A stretch of 64,000 bases of DNA, from assembly GCF_017316025.1 (NCBI RefSeq), contig NZ_JAFLVT010000013.1, forward strand, positions 1 through 64,000, read 5' to 3'. The translations under genes and the position numbers were made by a program. Origin of the DNA: Candidatus Enterococcus myersii. GTDB lineage: Bacteria > Bacillota > Bacilli > Lactobacillales > Enterococcaceae. This document shows positions 34,034-43,422 of this stretch, one piece after another. Within the stretch, counting starts at the first letter, position 1; each line of letters begins with the position of its first letter. The notes beneath the pieces are model-generated. The model was not told the DNA's origin and made no database searches. It saw nothing but the letters and a program-made list of their open reading frames with translations.

Positions 34034-35908
34034 ATGGCCTATCAAGCCCTATATCGTGTTTGGCGTTCACAACGTTTTGATGACGTAGTCGGACAAGACG
34101 CGATTACGCAAACCTTAAAAAATGCTATTAGCCAACAGAAGATTTCCCATGCGTATTTATTTACCGGACCACGAGGAACAGGGAAGACCAGTGCAGCCAA
34201 AATTTTTGCTAAAGCGATTAACTGTCCTAATAGTCATGATGGAGAGCCTTGTAATGAATGTGAAAATTGTCGCGGGATTACTAACGGCCAATTTGATGAT
34301 GTTATTGAAATCGATGCAGCTAGTAATAATGGTGTTGACGAAATTCGCTTTTTAACCGAGCGTGCTAATTATTCCCCTACCAAGGGTAAATATAAAGTCT
34401 ATATTATCGATGAAGTCCACATGCTTTCAACGGGGGCTTTTAACGCGTTATTAAAGACACTTGAAGAACCAAGAGAAAGTCTTGTCTTTATTTTAGCAAC
34501 AACTGAGCCTCATAAAATTCCGGCGACAATCATTTCTCGAACGCAACGCTTTGATTTTAAACGCATCGACACCAAAGCAATCGTGGGGCGAATGCAATAT
34601 ATTTTAGAAGAAAGTAATCAACCTTATGAAGAGCAAGCCCTAGAAATAATCGCACAATCAGCCGAAGGGGGTATGCGAGATGCCCTGTCGATGTTGGATC
34701 AAGCAATTTCATTTGCTGATGGGACCATTACTTTAGCTGATGTTATGGCAGTTACAGGTAGTCTAACGTATGAAATGATGGATCAACTTTTAGGCCATTG
34801 TTTAAGTCATGATGCCGGCGCAGCTTTAACGGATTTAGCAGCTATCTTAGCCGAAGGAAAAGAAGCGCAGCGGTTACTTGAAAATTTATTGGTTTATTGT
34901 CGCGATTTATTATTGTATCAAAAAGCGCCACAATTACTGCAACAAAAGGCAGGGCATTTAACTACTGCTTTTAAAAACTTGTCTGAGCAGTTAAGTAGCC
35001 AACAGATTTTTGATTGGATTAAAATTTTAAATGAGACACAAAATGAAGTCCGTTTTACAAATTCCCCCACAATTTATTTGGAAGTCTGTATTGTTAAATT
35101 AGCTGAAATTAAAACGACTACCGCCATAGCTTCAACTGAGGCCAACACGCCAGTTGCGCTATCAAATGCGGATAATTCAGTTGTTGCCTTAAAACAAAAA
35201 GTTGAACAATTGGAACAAGAGGTAAAACAACTCCAATCAACAGGTGTGGTGAAGCAGGAGCCAACCGTTTCAAAAGCTCCGGAAAAAAATCATAATCGGA
35301 AGCAAAATAATCTGCGCGTTCCCAGAAATCAAGTCTTTAACGTTTTGAAAGCAGCAACAAAAGATAATTTACATCAAACGCAAATCGTCTGGGAAGATTT
35401 ATTGGCAAGTTTACCGATTACAAAAAAAGCAGTTTTACGGCAAGGGCAAGTGCGAGCTGCTAGTGCAAATGGAATTGTCGTGACCTTTGATTATGAAATT
35501 ATCTGTCAAAAAGCTATTGCCGATGAGGAGATGAGTCAGCTCATTGGCAATAATTTGAGCAAAATGATCCCAGATTATGCGCCGCAGCCGGTCTATTTAA
35601 CCAGTGCTGCTTGGCAAGAGTTAAGGCGCGAATTTGTGACAGCGCAAAAAAATGGCAGCCTATTAGCTGATGATGATTCACAAAAAGAAGAAAATAAAGC
35701 AAACAAGCAAGAAAAAGTAGTCGAAAATGCTGCAAATGAAAATAGGCAAGCGCAAAATAACGGGCTAGATTTAGTGGAAGCTGGTATTTTAGATGACGAT
35801 TTATTAAATCATTTGCCACCAGATGCGACTGCTACAGAAGATGAAGATCCAGCCCAAAAAGCAGTCGCTTTATTTGGCTCAGATGTGGTCAAAGTAATCG
35901 ACGATTAG
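34034..35908 (+). CDS. dnaX: DNA polymerase III subunit gamma/tau
   Basis: 624 residues from ATG 34034, with AAAGGAAGTGAGG upstream; an earlier in-frame start at 34007 lacks a site. Clamp-loader AAA+ ATPase: Walker A GPRGTGKTSAAK, zinc-binding CPNSHDGEPCNECENC, Walker B VYIIDEVHML, and SRC-like ISRTQRF. Domain III follows, then a coiled coil near 390-410 and a charged C-terminal tau region. A TATAAT box at 33993-33998 gives a probable start of the housekeeping operon. No strong programmed frameshift signal is seen, so a single product is expected. Confidence 0.95.
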   Translation: MAYQALYRVWRSQRFDDVVGQDAITQTLKNAISQQKISHAYLFTGPRGTGKTSAAKIFAKAINCPNSHDGEPCNECENCRGITNGQFDDVIEIDAASNNGVDEIRFLTERANYSPTKGKYKVYIIDEVHMLSTGAFNALLKTLEEPRESLVFILATTEPHKIPATIISRTQRFDFKRIDTKAIVGRMQYILEESNQPYEEQALEIIAQSAEGGMRDALSMLDQAISFADGTITLADVMAVTGSLTYEMMDQLLGHCLSHDAGAALTDLAAILAEGKEAQRLLENLLVYCRDLLLYQKAPQLLQQKAGHLTTAFKNLSEQLSSQQIFDWIKILNETQNEVRFTNSPTIYLEVCIVKLAEIKTTTAIASTEANTPVALSNADNSVVALKQKVEQLEQEVKQLQSTGVVKQEPTVSKAPEKNHNRKQNNLRVPRNQVFNVLKAATKDNLHQTQIVWEDLLASLPITKKAVLRQGQVRAASANGIVVTFDYEIICQKAIADEEMSQLIGNNLSKMIPDYAPQPVYLTSAAWQELRREFVTAQKNGSLLADDDSQKEENKANKQEKVVENAANENRQAQNNGLDLVEAGILDDDLLNHLPPDATATEDEDPAQKAVALFGSDVVKVIDD

Positions 35909-35940
35909 TCTAAATTTTAAAAATTGAAGGAGTGGTTAAT

Positions 35941-36255
35941 ATGATGCGTGGCATGGGAAATATGCAAGGCATGATGAAACAAGTACAAAAAATGCAAAAG
36001 GAAATGACAAAAGCACAAGCGGCTTTAAATGAAAAAGAATTTGTTGGTGTTTCAACCAATGAATATGTAAAAGCGACGTTTACTGGCGATAAAAAAATGA
36101 CTGGCTTAAGTGTTGTCTCTGATGTGATTGATCCAGAAGATAGTGAAATGCTACAAGACTTAGTCATGATGGCAGTCAATGATGCTTTAAGTAAAATCGA
36201 AAAAGAAACCGAACAAACGTTAGGAAAATATACAAAAGGTATGCCAGGATTTTAA
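35941..36255 (+). CDS. ybaB: YbaB/EbfC-family nucleoid-associated protein
   Basis: 104 residues from ATG 35941 (GAAGGAG 8 nt upstream; GTG 35932 overlaps the ribosome site). Short Met-rich start [20 protein letters not shown] then the conserved core [16 protein letters not shown] and [13 protein letters not shown]. Family members bind DNA as dimers. The gene's place between dnaX and recR is conserved across Firmicutes. Confidence 0.93.
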   Translation: MMRGMGNMQGMMKQVQKMQKEMTKAQAALNEKEFVGVSTNEYVKATFTGDKKMTGLSVVSDVIDPEDSEMLQDLVMMAVNDALSKIEKETEQTLGKYTKGMPGF

Positions 36256-36296
36256 AAAAGTGTCGCACAGCAGTTTTAGCTTAAGGAGAAATGTTT

Positions 36297-36893
36297 ATGC
36301 AATACCCAGAACCAATTGCCAAATTAATTGACAGCTATATGAAACTGCCCGGGATTGGACAAAAAACCGCCACACGGTTAGCTTTTTATACAATCGATAT
36401 GAAAGACGAGGTCGTCAATGAATTTGCCAAATCCCTTTTAAGTGTTAAACGGGACCTACATTTTTGTAGCATTTGCGGCAACATCACAGAAGAAGATCCC
36501 TGTCCAATTTGTGCCGATCAAACTCGGGATCGCAGTACAATTTTAGTCGTCGAAGAACCAAAAGATGTGATGGCTTTGGAAAAAATGCGGGAGTATCACG
36601 GTTTATACCACGTTTTACATGGCGTTTTATCGCCAATGGAAGGAACCGGACCAGAAGATATTAACGTGCCAACTCTTTTGAAAAGATTACATGATGATGA
36701 AGTAAAAGAAGTAATTTTGGCGACAAATGCTACGACCGAAGGAGAAGCGACCGCCATTTATTTGTCCCGCTTAATTAAACCAGCTGGAATTAAAGTAACC
36801 CGATTGGCTCACGGTCTATCTGTCGGCAGTGATATTGAGTATGCCGATGAAGTAACCCTTTTAAAAGCGGTGGAAGGACGCCGTGAGTTGTAA
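36297..36893 (+). CDS. recR: Recombination protein RecR
   Basis: 198 residues from ATG 36297; AAGGAG is 8 nt upstream, whereas ATG 36291 would leave only 2 nt. The length equals the usual RecR length. Helix-hairpin-helix [15 protein letters not shown], zinc finger [16 protein letters not shown], and a Toprim domain ([14 protein letters not shown]). RecR works with RecO/RecF in loading RecA at single-stranded gaps. Confidence 0.95.
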   Translation: MQYPEPIAKLIDSYMKLPGIGQKTATRLAFYTIDMKDEVVNEFAKSLLSVKRDLHFCSICGNITEEDPCPICADQTRDRSTILVVEEPKDVMALEKMREYHGLYHVLHGVLSPMEGTGPEDINVPTLLKRLHDDEVKEVILATNATTEGEATAIYLSRLIKPAGIKVTRLAHGLSVGSDIEYADEVTLLKAVEGRREL

Positions 36894-36954
36894 AGTTTCA
36901 AAATTTAGAATTTTTTTGTACAATAATGTTAATAGATAATTGGAGGACAAACTT

Positions 36955-37593
36955 GTGAACGGATTATTTATCACGATTGAAGGACCAGATGGCGCAGGAA
37001 AAACGAGCGTTGTTAATGAATTATTTCCTCGGATTCAGCTGATTGCCAAACGCGGCATCGTTAAAACGCGGGAACCCGGTGGTGTAAAAATCGCTGAAAA
37101 AATCAGAAAAATTATTTTAGACCCTCGTAATGAAGAAATGGATGATCGCACAGAAGCTTTATTATATGCAGCAGCCAGACGTCAACATTTAGTTGAAGTT
37201 ATTATGCCTGCTTTAAACGCTGGTAAAATCGTGATTTGTGATCGTTTCGTAGATAGTTCTTTGGCCTATCAAGGAGCTGGACGCAGAATTGGTATTCCGG
37301 AAATTGCTAAAATTAATGAATTTGCAACAGAAGGTTTAAAGCCAGATTTCACCCTTTATCTTGATGTCGATTCAGACACAGGATTAAAACGGATCGAAAA
37401 TTCCCGTCATGGCGAAGCAGATCGCTTGGAAATTGAGAGTTTGGAATTTCATCAACGGGTGCGTCATGCCTATTTGAAATTGGCCGAAGAAGATCCCATT
37501 CGGATTCACAAAGTTGATGCCAGAATGAGTTTACAAGATGTAGTGGATGCGAGTTTTACTGCCATCACTGAAGCATATCCTCAATTTTTCTAA
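36955..37593 (+). CDS. tmk: Thymidylate kinase
   Basis: 212 residues from GTG 36955, with TGGAGG 8 nt upstream; an in-frame TTG at 36940 overlaps that site. P-loop IEGPDGAGKTS, the DR motif VICDRFVDSSLAYQGAGR and lid region. It phosphorylates dTMP to dTDP. About 150 nt without an ORF follow before darA. Confidence 0.95.
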   Translation: MNGLFITIEGPDGAGKTSVVNELFPRIQLIAKRGIVKTREPGGVKIAEKIRKIILDPRNEEMDDRTEALLYAAARRQHLVEVIMPALNAGKIVICDRFVDSSLAYQGAGRRIGIPEIAKINEFATEGLKPDFTLYLDVDSDTGLKRIENSRHGEADRLEIESLEFHQRVRHAYLKLAEEDPIRIHKVDARMSLQDVVDASFTAITEAYPQFF

Positions 37594-37743
37594 AGAACAA
37601 AAGCATAGGATACAATGAAATGCGATTTACTGGAAAAGCGAGTATCCACAAAGGCAAGCCAGCTTTGCTTAGAATAATTTAGCTGAATACATTGCAGTCA
37701 CGTCAGTTTGTGAAGTCTTTCCAATTAAAAGGAGGCAATTTTT

Positions 37744-38073
37744 ATGAAATTAGTTATGGCAATTGTACAAGATAAAGATAGTAACCGTTTGGCTAACGAG
37801 TTTATTGACAATAATATTCGGGCCACAAAACTATCTTCAACCGGCGGCTTTTTAAAAGCTGGTAACAGCACGTTTATTATCGGGATTGAAGATGAACGGG
37901 TGCAAGAAGCACTTGAATTGATTAAAAAGACGTGCCAGTCACGAAAACAGTATGTTTCAACCCCCATGTCTTTAGATATTTCCCTAGACGGACAAGTACC
38001 CTATCCAGTCGAAGTTGAAGTCGGTGGCGCAACAGTTTTTGTTCTACCAGTCGAAGGTTTCCATCAATATTAA
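37744..38073 (+). CDS. darA: Cyclic-di-AMP receptor PII-like protein
   Basis: 109 residues; AAAGGAGG precedes ATG. It matches the YaaQ/PstA/DarA family: MKLVMAIVQDKDSNRLAN, the T-loop region ATKLSSTGGFLKAGNSTF and PVEVEVGGATVFVLPVE. The trimer binds cyclic-di-AMP; its downstream partner is not settled in most species. The position between tmk and holB is the typical one. Confidence 0.93.
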   Translation: MKLVMAIVQDKDSNRLANEFIDNNIRATKLSSTGGFLKAGNSTFIIGIEDERVQEALELIKKTCQSRKQYVSTPMSLDISLDGQVPYPVEVEVGGATVFVLPVEGFHQY

Positions 38074-38085
38074 GGAGCAAGTAAA

Positions 38086-39024
38086 ATGACGGAGCAAGAA
38101 TTTTTATTAAAAAATGAGCCCCAGGTCTTTGCCCAAATAAAAAAAAGTATTGAGCATGAGCGTATGTCTCATGCTTATCTTTTTGAAGGGGAGAGTGGCA
38201 CTGGTAAACATCAAATGAGTATGTGGCTGGCTAAACGTCTTTTTTGCACCAATGTAATAGCTAACGAGCCTTGCAATGTGTGCAATAATTGCATCCGGAT
38301 TCAGTTAAACGAGCACCCGAATGTTCAAGTTATAAAGCCTGAGGGCCAAACGATTAAAGTTGATCAGATACGACGACTCCAGGCTGAATTTAGTAAAAAA
38401 GGGTTTGAAGCAAAGCGACAAGTTTTCATTATTTCAGATGCGGACAAAATGAACGTTAGCGCAGCGAATAGTTTGTTAAAATTTTTAGAAGAACCCCAAG
38501 CAGGCCTTTTAGCAATTTTAGAGACCAGTGCGTTAGGACGCATTTTACCAACTATTCAATCCCGCTGTCAGCTTATCCACTTTACCCCCTTATCAAAGAC
38601 TCACCTTTTTGAAAGTTTGATCGCTGAAGGGGTGGGGGAAAAAAGTGCAACTTTACTTGCAAGCCTTACCAATAGCTTTGAAAAAGCAATTGAATTCTCA
38701 CAAGATGAATGGTTTAATAGTGCTAAGGATGCTGTTTTAACTTGGCATCGCTATCTTGAAAAAGCAGATTTACAAGCCTTTATTTTTGTTCAAAAGAAGT
38801 TGGCGCCTTTGGCAAAAGAAAAAGAGCAACAGTTTACATTATTACAAATGTTATTGTTTTATTTTCGCCAACAACGAAAAAAAGAAGTGGCAAACTTGCC
38901 GCAGCTGCAAAAAGTTAACGGTATTTTAGAGTTGATCTTGCAAGCTGAACAAAAATTACGGGCCAATGTTGCCTTTCAAAATGTATGTGAACAATTGGTT
39001 TTGCGGATTGTTCGTCTTTCATAA
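38086..39024 (+). CDS. holB: DNA polymerase III subunit delta prime
   Basis: 312 residues. A clamp-loader subunit with AAA+ fold and a P-loop lacking the usual Thr/Ser (GESGTGKHQMS), as expected for a subunit that does not use ATP. The zinc motif is CTNVIANEPCNVCNNC. NSLLKFLEEPQ and IQSRCQ are family signatures. It follows darA by 12 nt. Confidence 0.92.
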   Translation: MTEQEFLLKNEPQVFAQIKKSIEHERMSHAYLFEGESGTGKHQMSMWLAKRLFCTNVIANEPCNVCNNCIRIQLNEHPNVQVIKPEGQTIKVDQIRRLQAEFSKKGFEAKRQVFIISDADKMNVSAANSLLKFLEEPQAGLLAILETSALGRILPTIQSRCQLIHFTPLSKTHLFESLIAEGVGEKSATLLASLTNSFEKAIEFSQDEWFNSAKDAVLTWHRYLEKADLQAFIFVQKKLAPLAKEKEQQFTLLQMLLFYFRQQRKKEVANLPQLQKVNGILELILQAEQKLRANVAFQNVCEQLVLRIVRLS

Positions 39025-39081
39025 AAAAGTTTAGGGAGTAGTTACCGAGCTTTTAAAATTTAAAGTAAGGGAGGGAATTAA

Positions 39082-39963
39082 ATGGAAGTAGTGGGAGTCC
39101 GCTATAAAGAAGCAGGTCACGTTTATTATTATCGTCCTGGTAAAGATCAAGAGTATCGTTATGAAGAAAAAGTGATAGTTGAATCCCAACAAGTCAAATT
39201 AATGGCAGAAGTTGTCATTCCTAAAGTGGAAATTGACAGTGGGGATTTACCTGATGAAGTGCTGCCGATTTTACATATTGCAACGAGCGCAGAATTAAAA
39301 CGAGCAGCCCAAAACAAAGAAGACGCAAAAGCGGCCTTTGTGATTGGAAAAAAGAAAATACGACAACATGAATTAGCGATGAAACTAGTCTCTGTTGAAT
39401 ATACTTTTGACCGGAGTAAAATGATTTTTTACTTCACAGCAGATGGTCGAATTGACTTTCGTGAGTTGGTAAAAGACTTAGCTAGTGAGTTTAGAACAAG
39501 AATTGAGTTGCGCCAAATCGGTGTACGGGATGAAGCAAAATTATTAGGCGGTATCGGGCCTTGCGGTAGACCGTTATGTTGTACGACTTTTTTAGGTGAT
39601 TTTATTCCTGTTTCGATTAAAATGGCTAAAGATCAAGGCTTATCTTTAAACCCAACCAAAATTTCTGGTTTGTGTGGCCGTTTAATGTGTTGTTTGAAAT
39701 ATGAAAATGATGAATATGAAGCGGCAAAACGAGAATTACCAGATTATGGTAAAGAGATTGAGACACCAGATGGCAAGGGAAAAGTTATCGGTTTGAATTT
39801 ATTAAGTCGGATTGTAAAAGTGCGGCTATTCCAAAAAGAAACGCCGGTGGAGTATCATTATGAGGAACTAAAAGACTTCAAGGCGCAACAAGTAGCCAGT
39901 CTAGCTGCCACAGCCGATGAAGCAAAAAAAGCAGGTGATGCCAGTGAGCATGGACAAACGTGA
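39082..39963 (+). CDS. ricT: RicT (YaaT), PSP1-domain protein
   Basis: 293 residues; GGGAGGG before ATG. The PSP1 domain has the Cys set GPCGRPLCCTTFLGDF and LCGRLMCCLKYE that, in the RicAFT complex of B. subtilis, holds iron-sulfur clusters. The complex affects RNase Y-dependent mRNA processing and development. Its end overlaps yabA by 14 nt. Confidence 0.92.
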   Translation: MEVVGVRYKEAGHVYYYRPGKDQEYRYEEKVIVESQQVKLMAEVVIPKVEIDSGDLPDEVLPILHIATSAELKRAAQNKEDAKAAFVIGKKKIRQHELAMKLVSVEYTFDRSKMIFYFTADGRIDFRELVKDLASEFRTRIELRQIGVRDEAKLLGGIGPCGRPLCCTTFLGDFIPVSIKMAKDQGLSLNPTKISGLCGRLMCCLKYENDEYEAAKRELPDYGKEIETPDGKGKVIGLNLLSRIVKVRLFQKETPVEYHYEELKDFKAQQVASLAATADEAKKAGDASEHGQT

Positions 39964-40291
39964 TATTTATGATGGATTAAGTAAATTAGAGTTAGATTTA
40001 GAGAGTTCGTTACAGCAATTGACAGCAATGAAAGCGGCCCTGCAAGAAATTGTTGAGAAGAATACAACCTTAGAATTAGAAAATCAAAAACTACGGGAAT
40101 ACTTGCAAGAGTTAAAAGAAGAAAATGCCGCGGAAGAAGTTAAACAGGGTATGTCAAAATCCCGGATGAACTTGGAAAAGATTTATGAAGAAGGTTTTCA
40201 TATTTGCCGTGAATCCTATGGTGCCAGAAGAGAAAACGACGAGCAATGCGTTTTTTGTTTGGAAGTATTATATCGTGAAAGTCAAAATTAA
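39950..40291 (+). CDS. yabA: Replication initiation control protein YabA
   Basis: 113 residues from ATG 39950, chosen because MDKRDIYDGLSKLE matches the family N-terminus. Residues ~5-65 form a leucine-zipper coiled coil that makes tetramers. The C-terminal zinc-binding motif is HICRESYGARR...CVFCLEVLY. YabA binds DnaA and DnaN to restrain initiation. The start lies inside ricT, so translation is likely coupled. Confidence 0.9.
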   Translation: MDKRDIYDGLSKLELDLESSLQQLTAMKAALQEIVEKNTTLELENQKLREYLQELKEENAAEEVKQGMSKSRMNLEKIYEEGFHICRESYGARRENDEQCVFCLEVLYRESQN

Positions 40292-40300
40292 GTGACGAGG

Positions 40301-40344
40301 AATTGATTAAAAGGTAATTCTATCCTTTTCAATCAATTCTTTTT
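40301..40344 (+). terminator. Intergenic terminator/attenuator between yabA and rsmI
   Basis: AATTGATTAAAAGG (40301-40314) pairs with CCTTTTCAATCAATT (40324-40338, one bulge), followed by CTTTTTC. Only 25 nt separate it from the rsmI start and no promoter fits there, so it probably attenuates rather than fully stops transcription into rsmI. Confidence 0.65.
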
Positions 40345-40368
40345 CACTTTATGAAAAGGTGATAACAA

Positions 40369-41256
40369 GTGCAAAAGCAAAGCAGTTTTAAAGGAAGTCC
40401 AATAAGCGGAACGCTTTATTTGGTACCTACACCAATTGGCAATTTACAAGACATGACGTATCGTGCCGTGGAGACGTTAAAAACGGTACAATTAATCGCC
40501 AGTGAAGATACTCGCAATACGCAAAAATTATTGAATCATTTTGAAATTAAAACACCACAAAAAAGTTTACATGAACATAATTTTAAAGAACGAGTGCCAG
40601 AATTAATTACTTTGTTACAGCAAGGAATAAATATTGCCCAAGTAAGCGACGCCGGCATGCCGTCAATTAGTGATCCTGGTCATGAATTAGTGGTGGCGTG
40701 TATCGCAGAGGAGATAAACGTTGTTGCGCTACCTGGTGCAACTGCTGGGTTAACGGCTTTAATTGCCTCCGGGCTAAACCCGCAACCTAATTATTTCTAT
40801 GGCTTTTTGCCCCGCAAGAAAAGTGAACAGCTCACAGTTTTAAATACGTTGAAAAACGAGATGGCAACTTTAATTTTTTATGAATCACCTTATCGTTTAA
40901 AACAAACCGTTGCAAATTTAGCTGAAGTTTTTGGCAGTCGACAGGCAGTTATTTGCCGTGAGTTGACCAAAGTACATGAAGAGTATTTACGGGGCAATCT
41001 GGTGGAATTAGCTAGCTATTTGGCAGAAAATGCTGTAAAAGGTGAGTGCTGTTTAATGGTAGCAGGCTCTTCTGGTAGCAGAAAAGATGATGTATCTGCT
41101 GAGACGGCTATGTTATCTTTGAAAGAGCAGGTAGAAAATTTAGTTAAAACAGGGATGAAACCCAATCAAGCGATTAAAACAGTGGCACAAAATAATCAAG
41201 TTAAAAAGCAAGTTGTTTATAAAAACTATCATGAAATCCTCGAATCAGCCGATTAA
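40369..41256 (+). CDS. rsmI: 16S rRNA (cytidine-1402 2'-O) methyltransferase
   Basis: 295 residues from GTG 40369 with AAAAGGTGA upstream. Tetrapyrrole-methylase fold: GTLYLVPTPIGNLQDMTYR, ASEDTRNTQKLL, VSDAGMPSISDPG, ALPGATAGLTALIASG and FYGFLPRKK. It methylates C1402 of 16S rRNA with SAM. It is the last gene of the replication/translation operon. Confidence 0.93.
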   Translation: MQKQSSFKGSPISGTLYLVPTPIGNLQDMTYRAVETLKTVQLIASEDTRNTQKLLNHFEIKTPQKSLHEHNFKERVPELITLLQQGINIAQVSDAGMPSISDPGHELVVACIAEEINVVALPGATAGLTALIASGLNPQPNYFYGFLPRKKSEQLTVLNTLKNEMATLIFYESPYRLKQTVANLAEVFGSRQAVICRELTKVHEEYLRGNLVELASYLAENAVKGECCLMVAGSSGSRKDDVSAETAMLSLKEQVENLVKTGMKPNQAIKTVAQNNQVKKQVVYKNYHEILESAD

Positions 41257-41272
41257 AGCGGCTGATTTTTTT
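41243..41272 (+). terminator. Terminator overlapping the rsmI stop codon
   Basis: AATCAGCCG (41243-41251) pairs with CGGCTGATT (41259-41267), then T. The rsmI stop codon sits in the loop. Confidence 0.88.
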
Positions 41273-41302
41273 GTTAAAAAAATTTTTTATTAACGAGAAA
41301 AC

Positions 41303-41331
41303 TTGCGAACATTTGTTTGTGTTAGTATAAT
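41303..41331 (+). promoter_or_regulatory. dinB promoter with SOS (LexA) box
   Basis: TTGCGA (41303-41308), 17-bp spacer, TATAAT (41326-41331). CGAACATTTGTTTG (41306-41319) overlaps the -35 and spacer and matches the Gram-positive LexA box core GAAC-N4-GTTC with one mismatch. Confidence 0.7.
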
Positions 41332-41354
41332 AAGTTAGAATGTGGGGTGAGGGT

Positions 41355-42473
41355 ATGGGAGAGCTGCAATTTCCTTTAAAGAATGATACAAGTCGTAAAA
41401 TTATTCATATTGATATGGACGCTTTTTTTGCTTCTGTTGAAGAACGAGACGATCCCAATTTAGCAAAGCATCCCTTAGTTATTGCACGCCATCCCAGCGA
41501 TACTGGGGGTAAAGGAGTTGTGACGACTGCCAATTATGAGGCGCGCAAATATGGGATCCACTCTGCAATGAGTGCACAAAAAGCGTATGAATTGTGTCCC
41601 AAGGCTATTTTTGTACCGGGAAACCACGAGAAGTATCGAAAAGTTTCAGAAGAAGTTCGTCAGATTTTTGCCCGTTATACCGATATTATTGAGCCAGTAT
41701 CCATTGATGAAGCTTATTTAGATGTTACAGAAAATAAAGTGAACAGTACTTCAGCCGTGAAGGTCGCCCGTTTAATTCAAAAAGAAGTCTGGCAAAAAGT
41801 TCACCTTACTTGTTCAGCAGGAGTTAGCTATAATAAATTTTTAGCTAAGTTGGCCTCTGATTATATGAAGCCTCAGGGGATTACGGTTATTCCACCACGG
41901 GATGCGATTACTTTTTTAAAAGCTTTACCAATTGAAAAATTTCATGGAGTCGGAAAAAAGACAGTCCCCAAAATGAATGAAATGGGAATTTTTACCGGTG
42001 CGGACTTATACGAGAAAACAGAAATGGAGTTAATTCAAACCTTTGGTAAAATGGGCTACTCTTTGTATCGAAAAGTGCGGGGAATACACGATGCACCGGT
42101 TGCCGTGACAAGACAGCGAAAGTCAGTTGGAAAAGAACATACTTATGGCAACCCGCTTACTACAGAAGAAGAAGTGTTAACGCAGCTGAGACAATTGTCT
42201 GAAAAAGTTGCAGCATCTTTAAAAAGAGTGGGCAAACATGGTAAAACGATTGTTTTAAAAGTGCGCTATACAGGTTATGAAACGGTAACCAAAAGAAAGA
42301 CACTGCCTACTTATTTAATTGATAAACAAATGATTTTTTCTCAAGCTAGTCTAATTTGGGAAGACGTTGCAGGCATTGAAAAGGGAATTCGCCTTTTAGG
42401 GGTGACGGTGACGAATTTGGATCCGGTGACTTTTGAAAATATGACCTTACCTTTGTGGGAAGATGAAAAGTAA
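41355..42473 (+). CDS. dinB: DNA polymerase IV (Y family)
   Basis: 372 residues from ATG 41355, with GGGGTGAGGG upstream; ATG 41340 is further from a site. Catalytic motifs: IHIDMDAFFASVEERDDP, YEARKYGIHSAMS, and PVSIDEAYLDVT (DE pair). A helix-hairpin-helix region (FHGVGKKTVPKM) and the little-finger domain follow. The C-terminus lacks an evident QLxLF clamp motif but ends NMTLPLWEDEK. It performs error-prone synthesis past lesions; the SOS box fits damage induction. Confidence 0.93.
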   Translation: MGELQFPLKNDTSRKIIHIDMDAFFASVEERDDPNLAKHPLVIARHPSDTGGKGVVTTANYEARKYGIHSAMSAQKAYELCPKAIFVPGNHEKYRKVSEEVRQIFARYTDIIEPVSIDEAYLDVTENKVNSTSAVKVARLIQKEVWQKVHLTCSAGVSYNKFLAKLASDYMKPQGITVIPPRDAITFLKALPIEKFHGVGKKTVPKMNEMGIFTGADLYEKTEMELIQTFGKMGYSLYRKVRGIHDAPVAVTRQRKSVGKEHTYGNPLTTEEEVLTQLRQLSEKVAASLKRVGKHGKTIVLKVRYTGYETVTKRKTLPTYLIDKQMIFSQASLIWEDVAGIEKGIRLLGVTVTNLDPVTFENMTLPLWEDEK

Positions 42474-42491
42474 TGGAATGTAAATATACGT

Positions 42492-42530
42492 AAAAAGTGA
42501 GGCAGAATTTTTATTTTGCCTCACTTTTTG
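42492..42530 (+). terminator. Terminator of dinB
   Basis: AAAAAGTGAGGCA (42492-42504) pairs perfectly with TGCCTCACTTTTT (42517-42529). The next 170 nt before nrdG hold nothing I can name beyond a weak GCCTT/AAGGC repeat. Confidence 0.9.
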
Positions 42531-42698
42531 TACACTATTAGAAAAAGATAAAATTTTCACGAAAATAAATTACTTTACAAAAGTTTATGTCGTTTGTTTC
42601 AGGTGCAGGCCTTTTAAGAAATAAGGCAAATTGGGAAAATCCTACTTTTTTGTGAGTGGGACAATTGTTTGATTTTTGTGAAGCTAAGCGATGGAGGG

Positions 42699-43301
42699 CT
42701 AGATTAAATCTTGTTTTTTTATTTGTTCAAAATTTTCTGTTGCATCGTGACATTTATCCCAAATAACCGCTTTTCCAAGCGCCAATGATTTTTTGACATC
42801 TAGGATTCGTTGATTGCTACTGCCACGAAATTGTAAATTTAAATTTCGTTTGGCTAGTTCAAAGCGCCCATCTACTAAGATGTCAATTTTATTTAGCAAT
42901 TCCAATTTGTCGTCAGTCTCTTGCAATAGCTCTTCAAAAGTATATCCAGACCAACTCCAAATATCTTTTTTTTCACCAAATTCTTTTTTTACTCGATTAA
43001 CTACTTGTAAACAAACACTTGTATTTAAAAAAGGTTCACCGCCTAATAGCGTTAAGCCTTGAACATAGTCGTGAGATAAGTCTGTGATGATTTGATCTTC
43101 TAATTCTTTAGTAAAAGGAGTACCGTAGTTAAAGTTTTGGACAGCTTTATTAAAGCAGCCTTCACAGGCAAAAAGACAACCACTAACATATAAACTATTG
43201 CGGACACCTTCACCGTCGACAAAATTAAATGCTTTATAGTCGGCAATATAATTTTTACTATATTTACTTGCTTGCCATTCTTTAGGCTTGGGGTTGCGCA
43301 T
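42699..43301 (-). CDS. nrdG: Anaerobic ribonucleotide reductase activating enzyme
   Basis: 200 residues. Radical-SAM activase: the Cys cluster is SGCLFACEGCFNKAV (CxxxCxxC), with TLLGGEPFLN as the SAM-binding GGE motif. It makes the glycyl radical on NrdD. It lies 120 nt after nrdD on the same strand. The ribosome site is a modest AAGAAGG. Confidence 0.93.
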   Translation of the reverse strand: MRNPKPKEWQASKYSKNYIADYKAFNFVDGEGVRNSLYVSGCLFACEGCFNKAVQNFNYGTPFTKELEDQIITDLSHDYVQGLTLLGGEPFLNTSVCLQVVNRVKKEFGEKKDIWSWSGYTFEELLQETDDKLELLNKIDILVDGRFELAKRNLNLQFRGSSNQRILDVKKSLALGKAVIWDKCHDATENFEQIKKQDLI

Positions 43302-43363
43302 AAAAAAAGCCTTCTTTCTGTTAATCGCTTATTTAGCTAAGCGGGTTTACTTCTTTGCAATAA

Positions 43364-43394
43364 GACCCGAGCATCAGTTGCCTGAGTTCGGGTC
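43364..43394 (-). terminator. Hairpin between nrdD and nrdG
   Basis: GACCCGA (43364-43370) pairs with TCGGGTC (43388-43394). On the minus strand the following bases (CTTATTG) are a poor T tract, so partial termination or mRNA 3'-end protection between the two genes is more likely than full stop. Confidence 0.5.
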
Positions 43395-43422
43395 ATTTTT
43401 TCTAACTTCCATAAAAGTGGCC

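Noticed and set aside
35270-35300. A7 run in dnaX as a programmed frameshift site for gamma
   Set aside because: The run is in GAA AAA AAT phase, not an AAA AAA G-type slippery heptamer in the needed phase; no stimulating hairpin or Shine-Dalgarno-like element is evident.
37594-37743. Possible small gene or RNA in the 150-nt gap between tmk and darA
   Set aside because: No reading frame with a ribosome site and no stable hairpin or conserved RNA motif was found.
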